Shown: piece after piece, positions 12,201 through 16,788 of the stretch
Layout: the number at the start of each line of letters is the position of its first letter
Numbering within the stretch: the first letter of the stretch is position 1
The notes under the pieces: generated by a model
What the model was told of the DNA's origin: nothing
Databases searched by the model: none
The model's input: only the letters and a program-made list of their open reading frames with translations
Translations under genes and position numbers: made by a program
Source of the DNA: Bacillota bacterium
GTDB taxonomy: Bacteria; Bacillota; Clostridia; Acetivibrionales; DSM-1351
Direction of reading: 5' to 3'
Assembly (NCBI GenBank): GCA_023433945.1
Contig: JAEYTP010000123.1
Coordinates: 1-26,759, forward strand
DNA: 26,759 bases

Positions 12201-14128
12201 ATAAGAATTTCAAGTATCAGACCATCAATCTTGACGGTTCAGTATTTACATCGGGGAATACTGTTAGTGCCAATGGACAGCATACACTCACAGTAGCTGC
12301 AACTGACAATGCAGGGAATACTGCTTCTACTGAAGTTAAATTTACAATTGATTCAAGTGTACCAACAATTACACTAACTGGTGCTACACAGAATGAAATT
12401 GTAAAAACAGACAAAAATATTACTGTTACTTCTAATAATGCAGATCAGCTTGTTGTAAAGAAATCTGTTGATGGAGGTGCGTCTACAACAGTAACAAATA
12501 CTAATGCTACTTCAGCGGAAATACAAATTAATGTTCCTAGTGGCCAGCAACATAGCTACACTATTAATGCAACTGCCCAAAAGATAGTTGGTGGAGTGGT
12601 TAAGGTTGCTAATACAACAGTAAACTTTACTATTGATAAAAAAGCACCCAAACTGACAAATACAACTGTCTCTACGACAGAAAGTGATACCATTAGTATT
12701 ACAGGAACAGTTGACGAGGAATCAGATATTTATGTTAATGATGTTAAGATGGCATCACATATAAACGGTAGCTTTACAATACCAGGATGGGTACTTTCCC
12801 TTGGCTCTAATACTACTACTGTTACAGCTATTGACATCATTGGTAATGAAACTCAGATAGTGGTTACTGTAGTTAGAAATAAGGTAACAACACCTGAGAC
12901 TAATGTTCCTATAACAGGGGGAGTGATATTACCACCTGTTATAACTCCAGAAGAGCCAATTAAAATAACAGGAAACACAGTTGAGTCAAAAGCAGTTCTA
13001 ACTGATAACGTAGCAGTTACAACTCTATTGTCTGCTGATATCAAAAAGGCGTTTGTTGGAGCAGCTAAGGGTCAGGATGGAATGCAAACGGTTATAATCA
13101 ATGTTGCTAAGGTTGAAAAAGCAACTGATTACTCACAAGTATTCCAGTCTGATATATTCAAGGCACAAAATGCTAAGCAGAGGTTTGTTGTAAATACCTC
13201 TATAGCAAGCATAACTATCCCAACAAATATGTTTAGTTCAAGAGATATTAGAAATAGCACGTCAGCGGCAATCTCCATAGGGCCTGCAAATACTTCACTG
13301 TTTAGTGCAGACTTGATGAAATTAGTTGGCAATAGGCCAGTTATAGAGATAAATGCAAAAATCAATGGAAAGCCTTTTGCATGGAGTAATGCTAGTGCAC
13401 CTGTAGAAATTACAATGAGCTATAAGCCAACGCTTGAGGAACGCAAAAATCCTGATAATTTGGTTGTATGCTATATCGATGGAAAAGGTAAGCTGCAGGT
13501 AGTACAAAATGCTAAGTTTAATGTCTTTACGGGTAAGGTATCATTCAAGGTAACACACTTTAGCACGTATGGAGTGGCCTTCATTACTAAGAATTTTAGT
13601 GACCTAAAGGGTTATAAGGCAGCTAAAAAGCTAGAGGTCATGGCAGCTAGAGGAATAATGAATGACTCAGTGGGTGCTAAGTTCAATCCAACAGGCAAGG
13701 TTACTAGAGCACAGTTTATAAACTACCTTGTAACTGCTCTCGGACTTGAAGGTAAAGTTACAAGCAACTATAGTGATGTCAAGAAGACAGATGCGGCTTG
13801 CAATGCTATAGCCATTGCAAAGGCACTTGGAATAACTAGTGATTTAGGAAAAAATACATTTAAACCAAATGACTTTATTACAAGGCAGGATATGGTTGTA
13901 TTTACAACTAAAGCTCTGAAGCTAACTAATAAATCACTAAAAGCTGCTACAAAAAATGACTTAAAATCCTTTACAGACAGTACTAAGTTGAGCAAGGATT
14001 TGATTGATCCATTTGCTACAGTTATTAAAAATCAGATTTTAGTATTAAGTGGAAAAACCCTTTCACCAAAGGCAGTAGTTACTAGAGCTGAGGTAGGAGA
14101 ACTATTGTATCAGGTATTAAAGAAGTAA
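218..14128 (+). CDS. Giant exported S-layer-homology surface protein with Ig-like and carboxypeptidase-regulatory-like repeats
   Basis: The GTG start at 218 is set by AAGGAGG at 202-208. The 4,636-residue product begins with a signal peptide (RRRK, hydrophobic core, likely cleavage after TFA at residue 29). Visible parts in order are: an N-terminal beta domain to about 135; carboxypeptidase-regulatory-like domains (about 137-710) with 'DGxYxIxxLxxGxY' signatures; three super-repeats of about 515 residues (about 984-2430); an Ig-like/SwmB-like domain (about 2430-2530); about 17 Ig-like domains split by 'IDxTAP' hinges (about 2610-4220); a Pro-rich linker (about 4225-4255); a beta domain common before SLH modules; and three SLH modules (4460-4636). 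SLH modules bind pyruvylated wall polysaccharide, so the protein should be displayed on the cell surface. I see no enzyme, cohesin or dockerin domain. Adhesion, an S-layer accessory role or a structural role are all possible. The frame is intact throughout. Confidence 0.9.
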   Translation: MERRRKLLCLVLCFCIQATSMIFPMATFAQPEIVADSETKIDTATLISVKDDAANTSAAAIDVVNATVAGISVQLTEDGENSGVFKDTFTLTSGDTNLSEKKINVATGAIKVEYQLADGSAVLEKNINVTANVSSTEIQVSGEIMQPDGSTKYIGKVSVNVWQDNINTDFSQNVKNNEDGTYSISGLADGLYKINAQPIEKVPYTGKVEEFTVTDGKVTSNSVINLTMLNAQAYGNVYYYTDMRNVSAENYMLKVTDSLKNPVYPYINCIDGWYCIAGQSLSNGNYSVFIEMNNAGDAYPQTTLPAITFSVGDGVTPTQQDLHVPDRLISGYAKTMEGTAVSGASIVVIEYDENGYSWWSEESSDANGRFCIKEYRLNKGKMYKITAIPPEEITDQAAGSVTFNWDGSTEPSEIQDIRLVEPQIWGKVFAGDMPFSDAYVKVVDSQNYNQKLITKVHSDGSYSVGGLDFSDGKTYQIFADPSNDSSYVSSEYSVLTASGANIDLNLRPAQIILTVKNSEDAYIYGGDYYYDMRSLSGQQVFSSRGYNEKVFFGGMQPGKYQLTLYPQGSNTVNQAASLPEIITINGDGTADKKNIELKLTKALITGTINVPVGYQNSPGVDIWKINTYRDSVYYGHATISGNNYNIGALPDGEYYLQAYVRVDGNPGMAWAPLQKISVANGSTTSTNINFNISGIQPLLGNRITYYQGNSELNFNIMNKRLIEDASKLKVEVYNLDDTLIKSFDGDRISQSNDYQEFYDQACYKVQVGEELNIKPGTYKLKVYYDGIQLDNCYPDSDVLSCRCWLDNSSYIVKSDESRGKVLTLKAFDQVNSGDAIQVVLRNGDEYLPINNTINSNSDITLTLPTEGVEKGYYSILIIKDGVVLGESCFTCGEPKITGINDMMDSEDVVLFSGDYIEFYKNTDSYIVITDKNGNEVQRSYFMLSEDWCPLGFSIKCLNAGVYNVKLICNDIEVGNWEMKVLPEVYPNPMYIDESSCSGTTVTFTCGSGITPIWQFGDIIRVSLQKDNSDERYEIAPEGVSVSADSITTTLPQMSQGKYYFNMSNNNGERVSSGELIIKGATQSKIHVIDGSGQSIPYAHVYLQRNNDGQENSDWHSFKTDGKGDAYIFGMGEGKYKVSVDSRQFEHIGYYNGDFIIRPDGSCNVPILTVKAQGMITVSGTISLPDGAKAPAGGIKVYPCIDQITHNSRLFTCNEFTIPEGESSTTYSLQVPKGLGISDYILGMWISNRDQNTPYIDGNMNTNGSFVFTDIGTPTFDDSKDFTRDVTLVKGKKISGAIKLPVAFSSDKKIVVAAINDNNTSDKSDDYVFKSTPITIISGDTSVNYKMYVPEGSYLVRYEAIDDLTSYEPKGYYKQNGMSYYKGEASSVNVTADTTIDLTLLDDIPVPQVSNIWGTSEWANYIELQGNDLKLYGDNGASVDIYRKGSNTPITHVNAIDYDDNYMRFVIDRSKFGVGDYSLKLNYKGAMDYSGDFKIYPAISQNIYTLVKPYAENTPLVYSYEGTGAAPWKTSDSVYISLYNEDIDKRIVLSGNSIAVSQSAISAILPGDLETGKYYINVIVNDKEIVYGELIVITSEKQQLKVAIKDDTGAAISNVGVVFENKDDPEGTVNINSNDKGEIIVSNFKEGRYSAGIYWNDSNGKYCDFYKENAFTIDGAGMADKQSLDLVVKRAVTISGTISLPNNEKAPAGGLNLSLGLVSKGNKELYSITNVVISEEQNSIKYSIKIPKGQGVNDYFVPLWINNRTLETPYLNGNVKTNGSFEPTEYYADTFGDVEDKTVNITLEKGKKIYGTISLPNGALSNDTEIYLTAVDDKGTVNGLDDIITGPKCIVPAGETSVDYSMFVPNGNYKIKYSIPSNLTKYESEGFYSASGMKPCYGQADVVPVTAAKQVNLSLIPGTNGAHITKVNNIPEKLGFVQVEGLNLTNTDNATAEIYKKDSNTAFMTLTEIKERSDGALRFTVDRNLLTWGDYDILVKNNGTEIYRGSFYVQPLYQSKVANYSTSSGTVQIEYIGPGQAPQLTKDSARICLDNYMGENSEAIDINSFNISGSTIAFELPSNLHRWYAVRLYKDNFMLSDTAGVNVVPSDEVQLSGKVVDNYNNNMAYPYMKIQVVNTETNEEYGFDVDKEGNYVIYNLPEGTYTINAYSAFVENCDGYNYREDIVIDQSGKCTNITQPKAHDLKMESYIKVSGKIVLPQGEKAPVGGLPLTVFCKYNDSKYETVHVDIPEGQNSVDYTIHVVRDPNVNDAVLGIWLDSQYTNYLTGVLGQSGMVFDDSDAIKFKLDEDLTNKNITPIKGNVLSGSITLPEGATSTGAITIDVFATDNRNTENESDDLIFGSKLEIAAGAKSVNYRFPLPTGNYYVAYKIDVYGCEPNGYLGPDGTVYDKYQASIININANKTVNLSIGLMSAPSVSSAIVDKSGETITLKLSKSIVSLGIQPSDFVVNVGGLEYDISAVETDEKGQQLIIKLKDYNIYSDHKDIKVSYSGSTITALDGMKLAAFSDKSVENQSMRTATISCNDKGKTVSTDVAVTVQCTGSAITTMPAIDIKDGDTVAATGTENVSYTFTESKVHNIQVLLSDRKGAITLSFEIDKIAPVAPIISTSPSAITNGNVTVTITYSNDSAIKKYKIENGNERDYTAPFNVAENTTVTAIASDALGNTTSSSISIINIDTSAPEVPTFEMMPNTLTNGAVTVTINFSQDSAVRKYKIGNGSEQTYTAPVVITSNTTITAIALDEAGNKSSASVAVNNIDNTAPTITVKPYNTSPTNKPVTVVIQINDNGIISEDSHRFDANGSFTFTAKDSVGNSTSKEVTISNIDTIPPTISISGCSDISNNANGITPVISWGDTTAVSRVTKLNGSNFDCNSSGIKAPGTYTLTATGKDEAGNTATATKTFTISWDMTVPLITVDNVANGAIFTGNVKPNITLVGGSNSTNYKFEAKLRDTNGHVINFNKDNVPTITTEGALTLQITATNPSYTDVISTKTISFTIDKTAPEVSIQGVDGTIFNTPVTPVITLSDNIASQFQLINAANITLKSGSKDVDYSIGDTISQDGNYTLEVTTTDMAGNASQKVSKSFSIDTTKPIITYSGVLDGYTYKDSAVTLKAECDEGATLAVTATSSKPDASIPNGVVNLDSNKQFTFNGKDGESVDYTVTMKAKDTAGNETIRIVSFTVDKLAVNIVVMGIREGQVINYNPDIYFTTYEGETEQDGTTATIDNTAFVGGRYTVEGSHVLTVKYVSAGSTFTKTINFKIDKTAPVTSGIEVWKNGQQTTGKVYVKAGDKIKVKASAVDTNAVGGVYFGLSGVASNIGMKNTADNIYEGEYTVENGNCVASLLVTAKDTSGNIASKTYGYSINIDNIKPVVSIITTPTTPDGANGVYKASNMSVYIGSTDVNDSLTYYENGVKKTATGSITISAQDGSYSYICYATDLAGNKSEAKVLSFEKASVKPTKPVLDSDTLAISGKTISTEYIDVSGQTSITSTGTVVIKKGNQIIATTSTDANGKFIFNAILLSEGTNTLSLYAIDKAGNESDATSFTCTLDSNGPIISVSKTSDTVYSVGVNEPVKSITAKFNDVDVNESNIVKKSESAYEITVSNVNVGSNTLRVSATDLVGNVGDGAFNSISIAANSFQDNIPVTENATVDVPSGTFNRAVSMLVQTLNVRGDVEYTAIGAPMSFEFTDTSGAAIAPSQPLVIKNYIGAGLTGVKLAHIKGDTITYLAVETTTSSQFDMDDETNISNLAEDKPIYITDTGYLVLKTRNFSAYLPVQDDVAPVVSITNPDLSINKSKIGTLRLVGTLTDTDNTSYVSKVTVDGIPLTISGTTGSAFSIDLSTLSDGEHTVAVYAKDSVGNEGNSSVKFIVDTTTPTVTAHSSATLTRSNAVDITVTTNEEATIIVNSKPAGTCNGTTSITVPLSEDTVNTINVSAIDKLGNTGVAAAISVECDTTKPNISISGVSDGNVYGAPVTITVNTTDKNFKYQTINLDGSVFTSGNTVSANGQHTLTVAATDNAGNTASTEVKFTIDSSVPTITLTGATQNEIVKTDKNITVTSNNADQLVVKKSVDGGASTTVTNTNATSAEIQINVPSGQQHSYTINATAQKIVGGVVKVANTTVNFTIDKKAPKLTNTTVSTTESDTISITGTVDEESDIYVNDVKMASHINGSFTIPGWVLSLGSNTTTVTAIDIIGNETQIVVTVVRNKVTTPETNVPITGGVILPPVITPEEPIKITGNTVESKAVLTDNVAVTTLLSADIKKAFVGAAKGQDGMQTVIINVAKVEKATDYSQVFQSDIFKAQNAKQRFVVNTSIASITIPTNMFSSRDIRNSTSAAISIGPANTSLFSADLMKLVGNRPVIEINAKINGKPFAWSNASAPVEITMSYKPTLEERKNPDNLVVCYIDGKGKLQVVQNAKFNVFTGKVSFKVTHFSTYGVAFITKNFSDLKGYKAAKKLEVMAARGIMNDSVGAKFNPTGKVTRAQFINYLVTALGLEGKVTSNYSDVKKTDAACNAIAIAKALGITSDLGKNTFKPNDFITRQDMVVFTTKALKLTNKSLKAATKNDLKSFTDSTKLSKDLIDPFATVIKNQILVLSGKTLSPKAVVTRAEVGELLYQVLKK
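3167..7500 (+). repeat. Three-copy super-repeat of about 515 codons inside the giant gene
   Basis: Anchor motifs recur at a fixed distance. The 'SGTISLP..xKAPAGG' type motif begins at residues 1177, 1693 and 2208 (bases 3746, 5294 and 6839), so the periods are 516 and 515. An upstream anchor (the W/Q after 'GxGxxP') sits at 1013, 1527 and 2038. Each unit has an E-set/TIG-like domain, a carboxypeptidase-regulatory-like domain and two related 'SGxIxLPxG' domains. Units 1 and 2 end with another TIG-like domain; unit 3 lacks it. Approximate units are 3167-4714, 4715-6256 and 6257-7500. The copies are clearly diverged, so the duplication is old. Confidence 0.8.
8045..12870 (+). repeat. Array of about 17 Ig-like domains in the giant gene
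   Basis: Hinge motifs of the form I/V-D-x-x-x-P mark domain borders near bases 8048, 8288, 8531, 8732, 8978, 9250, 9515, 9800, 10039, 10351, 10612, 10903, 11582, 11866, 12112, 12349 and 12634. Most domains end with a 'xAxDxxGNxxS' strand, the usual last-strand motif of bacterial Ig-like domains. Spacing is mostly 70-105 residues. The interval from about 11170 to 11582 differs: it encodes a longer 'PSGTFNRAVSM'-type beta domain. Confidence 0.75.
13595..14125 (+). other. Three SLH modules at the C-terminus of the giant protein
   Basis: Residues 4460-4636 hold three SLH units. They begin at 'FSDLKGYKAAKKLEVMAARG', 'YSDVKKTDAACNAIAIAKAL' and 'FTDSTKLSKDLIDPFATVIK'. The wall-binding tetrapeptide usually written TRAE reads TRAQ, TRQD and TRAE in units 1, 2 and 3. 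In known SLH trimers these residues contact pyruvylated secondary cell-wall polymer, so anchoring looks intact, with units 1 and 2 varied. Confidence 0.85.
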
Positions 14129-14158
14129 GCTGTTATAAGAACTTATATTAATAAGCTT

Positions 14159-14190
14159 AACTTTATTAAGTAAGATATGATAATAAAGTT
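14159..14190. repeat. Perfect 10-bp inverted repeat after the giant gene
   Basis: AACTTTATTA (14159-14168) and TAATAAAGTT (14181-14190) are exact complements with a 12-nt loop. No T-run follows, so it is not a classical terminator. It could protect the 3' end of the very long transcript or simply be AT-rich chance. Confidence 0.4.
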
Positions 14191-14229
14191 GCTCAAGGAA
14201 GGATACTGATTAATTAATTGGTAACACTA

Positions 14230-14284
14230 ATACCCTGTAAGGTAAATTTAGAAAAAACTATGTTTACTTTACAGGGTATTTTTA
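14230..14284 (+). terminator. Rho-independent terminator of the giant gene
   Basis: The arms 14230-14246 and 14263-14279 pair over 17 bp with a single G-T pair. The loop is 16 nt and five T residues follow (14279-14283). It separates the surface-protein gene from the ribosomal-protein operon. Confidence 0.85.
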
Positions 14285-14332
14285 TGAACAGATTCAAGAA
14301 AAAATTATAAATAGCTTTACAGAAAAATATAC

Positions 14333-14361
14333 TTGAATAATATATTTTGTTATGGTACAAT
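14333..14361 (+). promoter_or_regulatory. Promoter of the rpsF-ssb-rpsR operon
   Basis: TTGAAT (14333-14338) and TACAAT (14356-14361) have a 17-bp spacer. Transcription should begin near 14368, which leaves a leader of about 90 nt before rpsF. The 329-base stretch between the giant gene and rpsF holds the inverted repeat at 14159, the terminator at 14230, this promoter and the leader element at 14402. I see no gene in it. Confidence 0.75.
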
Positions 14362-14401
14362 AGACAACTGTATGTGACAAATACAAATATTGATATTACG
14401 T

Positions 14402-14442
14402 CCTTGCTCTGCATTCTTGTTGCGGAGCCGTATAGTCCGAGG
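14402..14442 (+). promoter_or_regulatory. Candidate S6:S18-binding leader RNA
   Basis: CTCTGC (14407-14412) pairs with GCGGAG (14422-14427). An outer CCTT/GAGG helix (14402-14405 with 14439-14442) closes the element. The unpaired side of the joint starts with CCG (14428-14430). A hairpin with a CCG-containing bulge just before the rpsF Shine-Dalgarno is the reported S6:S18 autoregulatory motif in bacteria. The structure was folded by eye and the match is to remembered features of that motif. If correct, excess S6:S18 would bind here and repress the operon. Confidence 0.5.
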
Positions 14443-14457
14443 GGAGGTGACCTATAA

Positions 14458-14742
14458 ATGCTAAAGAAGTATGAAACTATCTTTATAATCGATTCAGAGG
14501 TTGGAGAAGAAAATACAAAAGCTCTTGTTGAAAAGTTCAAGAATTTGATTGAAACTTCTGCTCAGCTTGAAAGCATTGATGAATGGGGCAAAAGAAAGTT
14601 GGCTTATGAAATCAATGATAAGGTTGACGGTTACTATGTGCTTGTTAATTTCTCATCAAGCCCAGAGTTTCCAGCTGAATTAGAAAGAGTTTACAAGATT
14701 ACAGAAGGCGTTCTCAAGTACATCGTAATAAAGAAGGACTAA
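14458..14742 (+). CDS. rpsF: 30S ribosomal protein S6
   Basis: This 94-residue product matches bacterial S6 in length and sequence: an N-terminal 'KKYETIFIIDSE' strand, a central 'EWGKRKLAYEIN' segment and 'GYYVLVNF'. S6 binds 16S rRNA with S18 in the platform of the small subunit. The ATG start follows GGGGAGGTGA at 14441-14450. It is the first gene of an operon with ssb 22 nt downstream and rpsR after that, the usual Firmicute order, and it has its own promoter and a likely autoregulatory leader. Confidence 0.95.
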   Translation: MLKKYETIFIIDSEVGEENTKALVEKFKNLIETSAQLESIDEWGKRKLAYEINDKVDGYYVLVNFSSSPEFPAELERVYKITEGVLKYIVIKKD

Positions 14743-14764
14743 TTAAAGAGGGAGGCTAAACATT

Positions 14765-15184
14765 ATGAATAAAGTTATCTTGATGGGAAGGCTCACCAAA
14801 GATCCTGAATTACGTTATACAAGCGGGAATAATACAGCGGTTTGTAGCTTTACAATTGCTGTAAACAGACGTTTTGCTAAAGAAGCACAGGCTGATTTTT
14901 TCAACATAGTTGCTTGGGAAAAGACTGCTGAATTCTGTGGTAAGTACTTCGCTAAAGGCCAGCAAGTTGGTATAATTGGAAGATTACAAACCAGAACATG
15001 GGATGATAACGAAGGCAAACGTCACTATGTGACAGAGGTTGTCGCTGAAGAAACCTATTTTGCTGATAGCAAAAGAGGAGATGGCAGCGCTGCTCCAGCG
15101 GGAGGCAGATCATATCAGGATGCCCCAGCTCCAGCAGGTGATGGCTTCTATCCAATGGACGATGATGATGAGCTACCATTTTAA
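14765..15184 (+). CDS. ssb: Single-stranded DNA-binding protein
   Basis: The 139-residue product has the N-terminal OB fold of SSB ('MNKVILMGRLTKDPELRYT', 'FTIAVNR', 'FFNIVAWEKTAEFCGKYFAK', 'IIGRLQTRTWDDNEG') over about residues 1-105. A short Ala/Pro/Gly linker follows, then the acidic tip 'DDDDELPF', which docks repair and replication proteins. It coats single-stranded DNA as a tetramer. The ATG follows GAGGGAGG at about 14748. It lies between rpsF and rpsR, so SSB supply is tied to ribosomal protein synthesis. Nothing is unusual in length or motifs. Confidence 0.95.
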   Translation: MNKVILMGRLTKDPELRYTSGNNTAVCSFTIAVNRRFAKEAQADFFNIVAWEKTAEFCGKYFAKGQQVGIIGRLQTRTWDDNEGKRHYVTEVVAEETYFADSKRGDGSAAPAGGRSYQDAPAPAGDGFYPMDDDDELPF

Positions 15185-15240
15185 TTGTGAGCTATAATTC
15201 ATCGCATAACTTATGAATTTATTACTGACCATATAATTAT

Positions 15241-15260
15241 CGTCTTTAATATGAAAGACG
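15241..15260 (+). other. Small hairpin just before the rpsR ribosome-binding site
   Basis: CGTCTTT (15241-15247) pairs exactly with AAAGACG (15254-15260) around a 6-nt loop. It ends about 5 nt before the GAAGGGAGGG Shine-Dalgarno of rpsR. With no T-run it is not a terminator. It could act as a processing site or tune rpsR translation; the function is not shown. Confidence 0.4.
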
Positions 15261-15281
15261 TGCGAAGGGAGGGCATTTAAC

Positions 15282-15575
15282 ATGGCACAAGACAAGAAGG
15301 GTAACAGAAGAAATGACAGAGACTCTTACGATAAGGGTGACAGCAAGACTGGCATGAAAATGAGAAGAGCTAAGAAGAAGGTTTGTGCATTCTGCGTGGA
15401 CAAGGCTACTGACATAGATTACAAGGACGTTGCTAAGATCAGAAAGTACGTTTCTGAAAGAGGCAAGATTCTCCCTAGAAGAATCTCTGGAAACTGCGCA
15501 AAGCATCAGCGTCAACTTACAGTTGCAGTTAAGAGAGCAAGACACATTGCATTGCTCCCATACACAGCTGAGTAA
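15282..15575 (+). CDS. rpsR: 30S ribosomal protein S18
   Basis: The 97-residue product is S18. It has a basic N-terminal tail, then 'KVCAFCVDKATDIDYKDV', 'LRKYVSERGKILPRRISG'-type core residues (here IRKYVSERGKILPRRISG) and 'CAKHQRQLTVAVKRARHIAL'. S18 pairs with S6 on 16S rRNA. The CxxC at about residues 32-35 together with the later Cys of 'GNCAKHQ' is the pattern of zinc-binding S18 variants, although the family shows both kinds. The start ATG follows GAAGGGAGGG. It is the last gene of the operon, followed by a terminator 14 nt after the stop. Confidence 0.95.
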   Translation: MAQDKKGNRRNDRDSYDKGDSKTGMKMRRAKKKVCAFCVDKATDIDYKDVAKIRKYVSERGKILPRRISGNCAKHQRQLTVAVKRARHIALLPYTAE

Positions 15576-15588
15576 TATAATAGATATC

Positions 15589-15639
15589 AAAGTGCATCCC
15601 ATGAATTAGTCAGCTAATACATGTCGATGCACTTTTTTT
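15589..15639 (+). terminator. Terminator of the rpsF-ssb-rpsR operon
   Basis: AAAGTGCATC (15589-15598) pairs with GATGCACTTT (15626-15635) and seven T residues follow (15633-15639). The loop folds further: CATG (15600-15603) with CATG (15620-15623), and ATTAG (15605-15609) with CTAAT (15614-15618). The result is an unusually long, nearly continuous hairpin. Confidence 0.9.
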
Positions 15640-15682
15640 CTGTTCTATTAGTGGCGAGTGTGCCTACAAAGTAGATTTACTA

Positions 15683-15711
15683 TTGGAAATAACCTTAATT
15701 AATGATATTAT
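15683..15711 (+). promoter_or_regulatory. Promoter of pheA
   Basis: TTGGAA (15683-15688) and TATTAT (15706-15711) are 17 bp apart. They lie in the gap between the rpsR terminator and pheA, about 35 bp before the start codon. No leader peptide, T-box or attenuator fits in such a short leader. Confidence 0.6.
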
Positions 15712-15745
15712 ATAGTTTAGTTGAAGTAAAAAGGATGGGTATGTT

Positions 15746-16573
15746 TTGACAGCAAAAGGCTTAGGATATTTAGGTCCGAAGGGTACTTTTTCACATGAGG
15801 CAGCTATCGAGTACGACAAACTTTATCAATACGAATATATTGAATATACCTCTTTTGCACAGGCGCTTGCGGCTGTTAAAAGTGGAGATATACATGCGGC
15901 AATAGTACCTATAGAGAACTCCTTAGAGGGAGCAGTAAATGCCACACTAGATGCACTTGCAAAGGAAGATGGGCTTTATATAATAGACGAGCTTATTCTA
16001 TCGGTAAATCTTCATCTTGCAGTTAAAAAAGGTACTTGCATTGAAGATGTAATAGGTGTTTTATCACATCCACAGCCACTGGGACAAGCAAGGAGTTATA
16101 TTGAGGAGAATCTTCCAACAGTACAGCTCTTTGAGGAAAGAAGCACTGCCAAAGCTGCTGAGCGTGTTGCACAGAGCTCTGAAGCATATGCCGCGATAGT
16201 TTCAAAGGCAGCGGCAAAATCATATGGGCTTGATATTATAAAAAGTAATATACAAGATCAAGACAATAATCACACCAGATTTGTAGTAGTGGCTGGTAAG
16301 CCTGCCAATAGTACTGGCAATGACAAGACTTCCATCGTTTTTAGTACAAATAATACTCCAGGCAGCTTGTATAGGGTTTTAGATATATTTAGTCTGTGGG
16401 ATATTAATATGACAAGGATAGAATCCAGACCTAGCAAGGCAATGCTTGGACAATACATCTTTTTTATTGATATTGATGGTCATGAGCAAGATCAGGATGT
16501 ACACGATGCTCTCACAATGGTTAAGCGAAAAGCCTCATGGTACAAGCATTTAGGCTCATATCCAAGAAGGTAA
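15746..16573 (+). CDS. pheA: Prephenate dehydratase with C-terminal ACT domain
   Basis: The 275-residue product catalyses decarboxylation and dehydration of prephenate to phenylpyruvate, the step committed to phenylalanine. The catalytic domain (about 5-180) shows 'GYLGPKGTFSHEAA', 'IVPIENSLEGAVNATLD', 'SHPQPLGQAR' and the 'TRF' motif at 177-179, whose Thr is catalytic. The ACT domain (about 195-272) has 'PGSLYR' and 'ESRP' (216-219), the phenylalanine-sensing motifs, so feedback inhibition by Phe is expected. There is no chorismate mutase domain, so it is the monofunctional Gram-positive form. The start is TTG at 15746, supported by AAGGATGG at 15731-15738; the ATG at 15741 is followed at once by a stop in its frame. 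Confidence 0.95.
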   Translation: MTAKGLGYLGPKGTFSHEAAIEYDKLYQYEYIEYTSFAQALAAVKSGDIHAAIVPIENSLEGAVNATLDALAKEDGLYIIDELILSVNLHLAVKKGTCIEDVIGVLSHPQPLGQARSYIEENLPTVQLFEERSTAKAAERVAQSSEAYAAIVSKAAAKSYGLDIIKSNIQDQDNNHTRFVVVAGKPANSTGNDKTSIVFSTNNTPGSLYRVLDIFSLWDINMTRIESRPSKAMLGQYIFFIDIDGHEQDQDVHDALTMVKRKASWYKHLGSYPRR

Positions 16574-16725
16574 CAGATATACAAACAATAACAATGCTAA
16601 ATAGCAGCAATGATACTAAATTACGATAGGTTATTTAGTAAAATTAACGTGAGTGTACTAATAAAATGTTCAATTAATAAAGCATAACATTGCGGTGGGA
16701 AATTAAGGAAAAACATAATACTCCA

Positions 16726-16734
16726 TGATATAAT
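16726..16734 (+). promoter_or_regulatory. Extended -10 promoter upstream of the MazG-like/gdpP genes
   Basis: TGATATAAT at 16726-16734 is a perfect extended -10 (TGn followed by TATAAT). No good -35 lies 16-18 bp upstream, which is common for extended -10 promoters. The pheA-to-MazG-like gap (16574-16788) also holds an AT-rich inverted repeat (TACTAAAT 16614-16621 with ATTTAGTA 16633-16640) without a T-run. No convincing terminator was found for pheA. Confidence 0.55.
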
Positions 16735-16788
16735 CTACATTAACAGCTTTTTATAAGCAGGTTAATACTTACATATGGAGTGATTACA

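Noticed and set aside
11698..12213. 171-codon open frame on the minus strand (also 8641-9075 and others inside the giant gene)
   Set aside because: It lies opposite the intact Ig-like coding frame, has no ribosome-binding site, and its Val/Ser/Thr-rich translation is the mirror of the repeat codons.
8045..12870. CRISPR-like or DNA-level tandem repeat
   Set aside because: Repetition is at protein level only; the DNA copies are diverged and domain-sized, with no short identical repeats or spacers.
218..14128. Giant protein as a cellulosomal scaffoldin
   Set aside because: No cohesin, dockerin or carbohydrate-binding module was recognised; the repeats are Ig-like and carboxypeptidase-regulatory-like.
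14159..14190. First hairpin after the giant gene as its terminator
   Set aside because: No T-run follows; the hairpin at 14230 has both a longer stem and a T-run.
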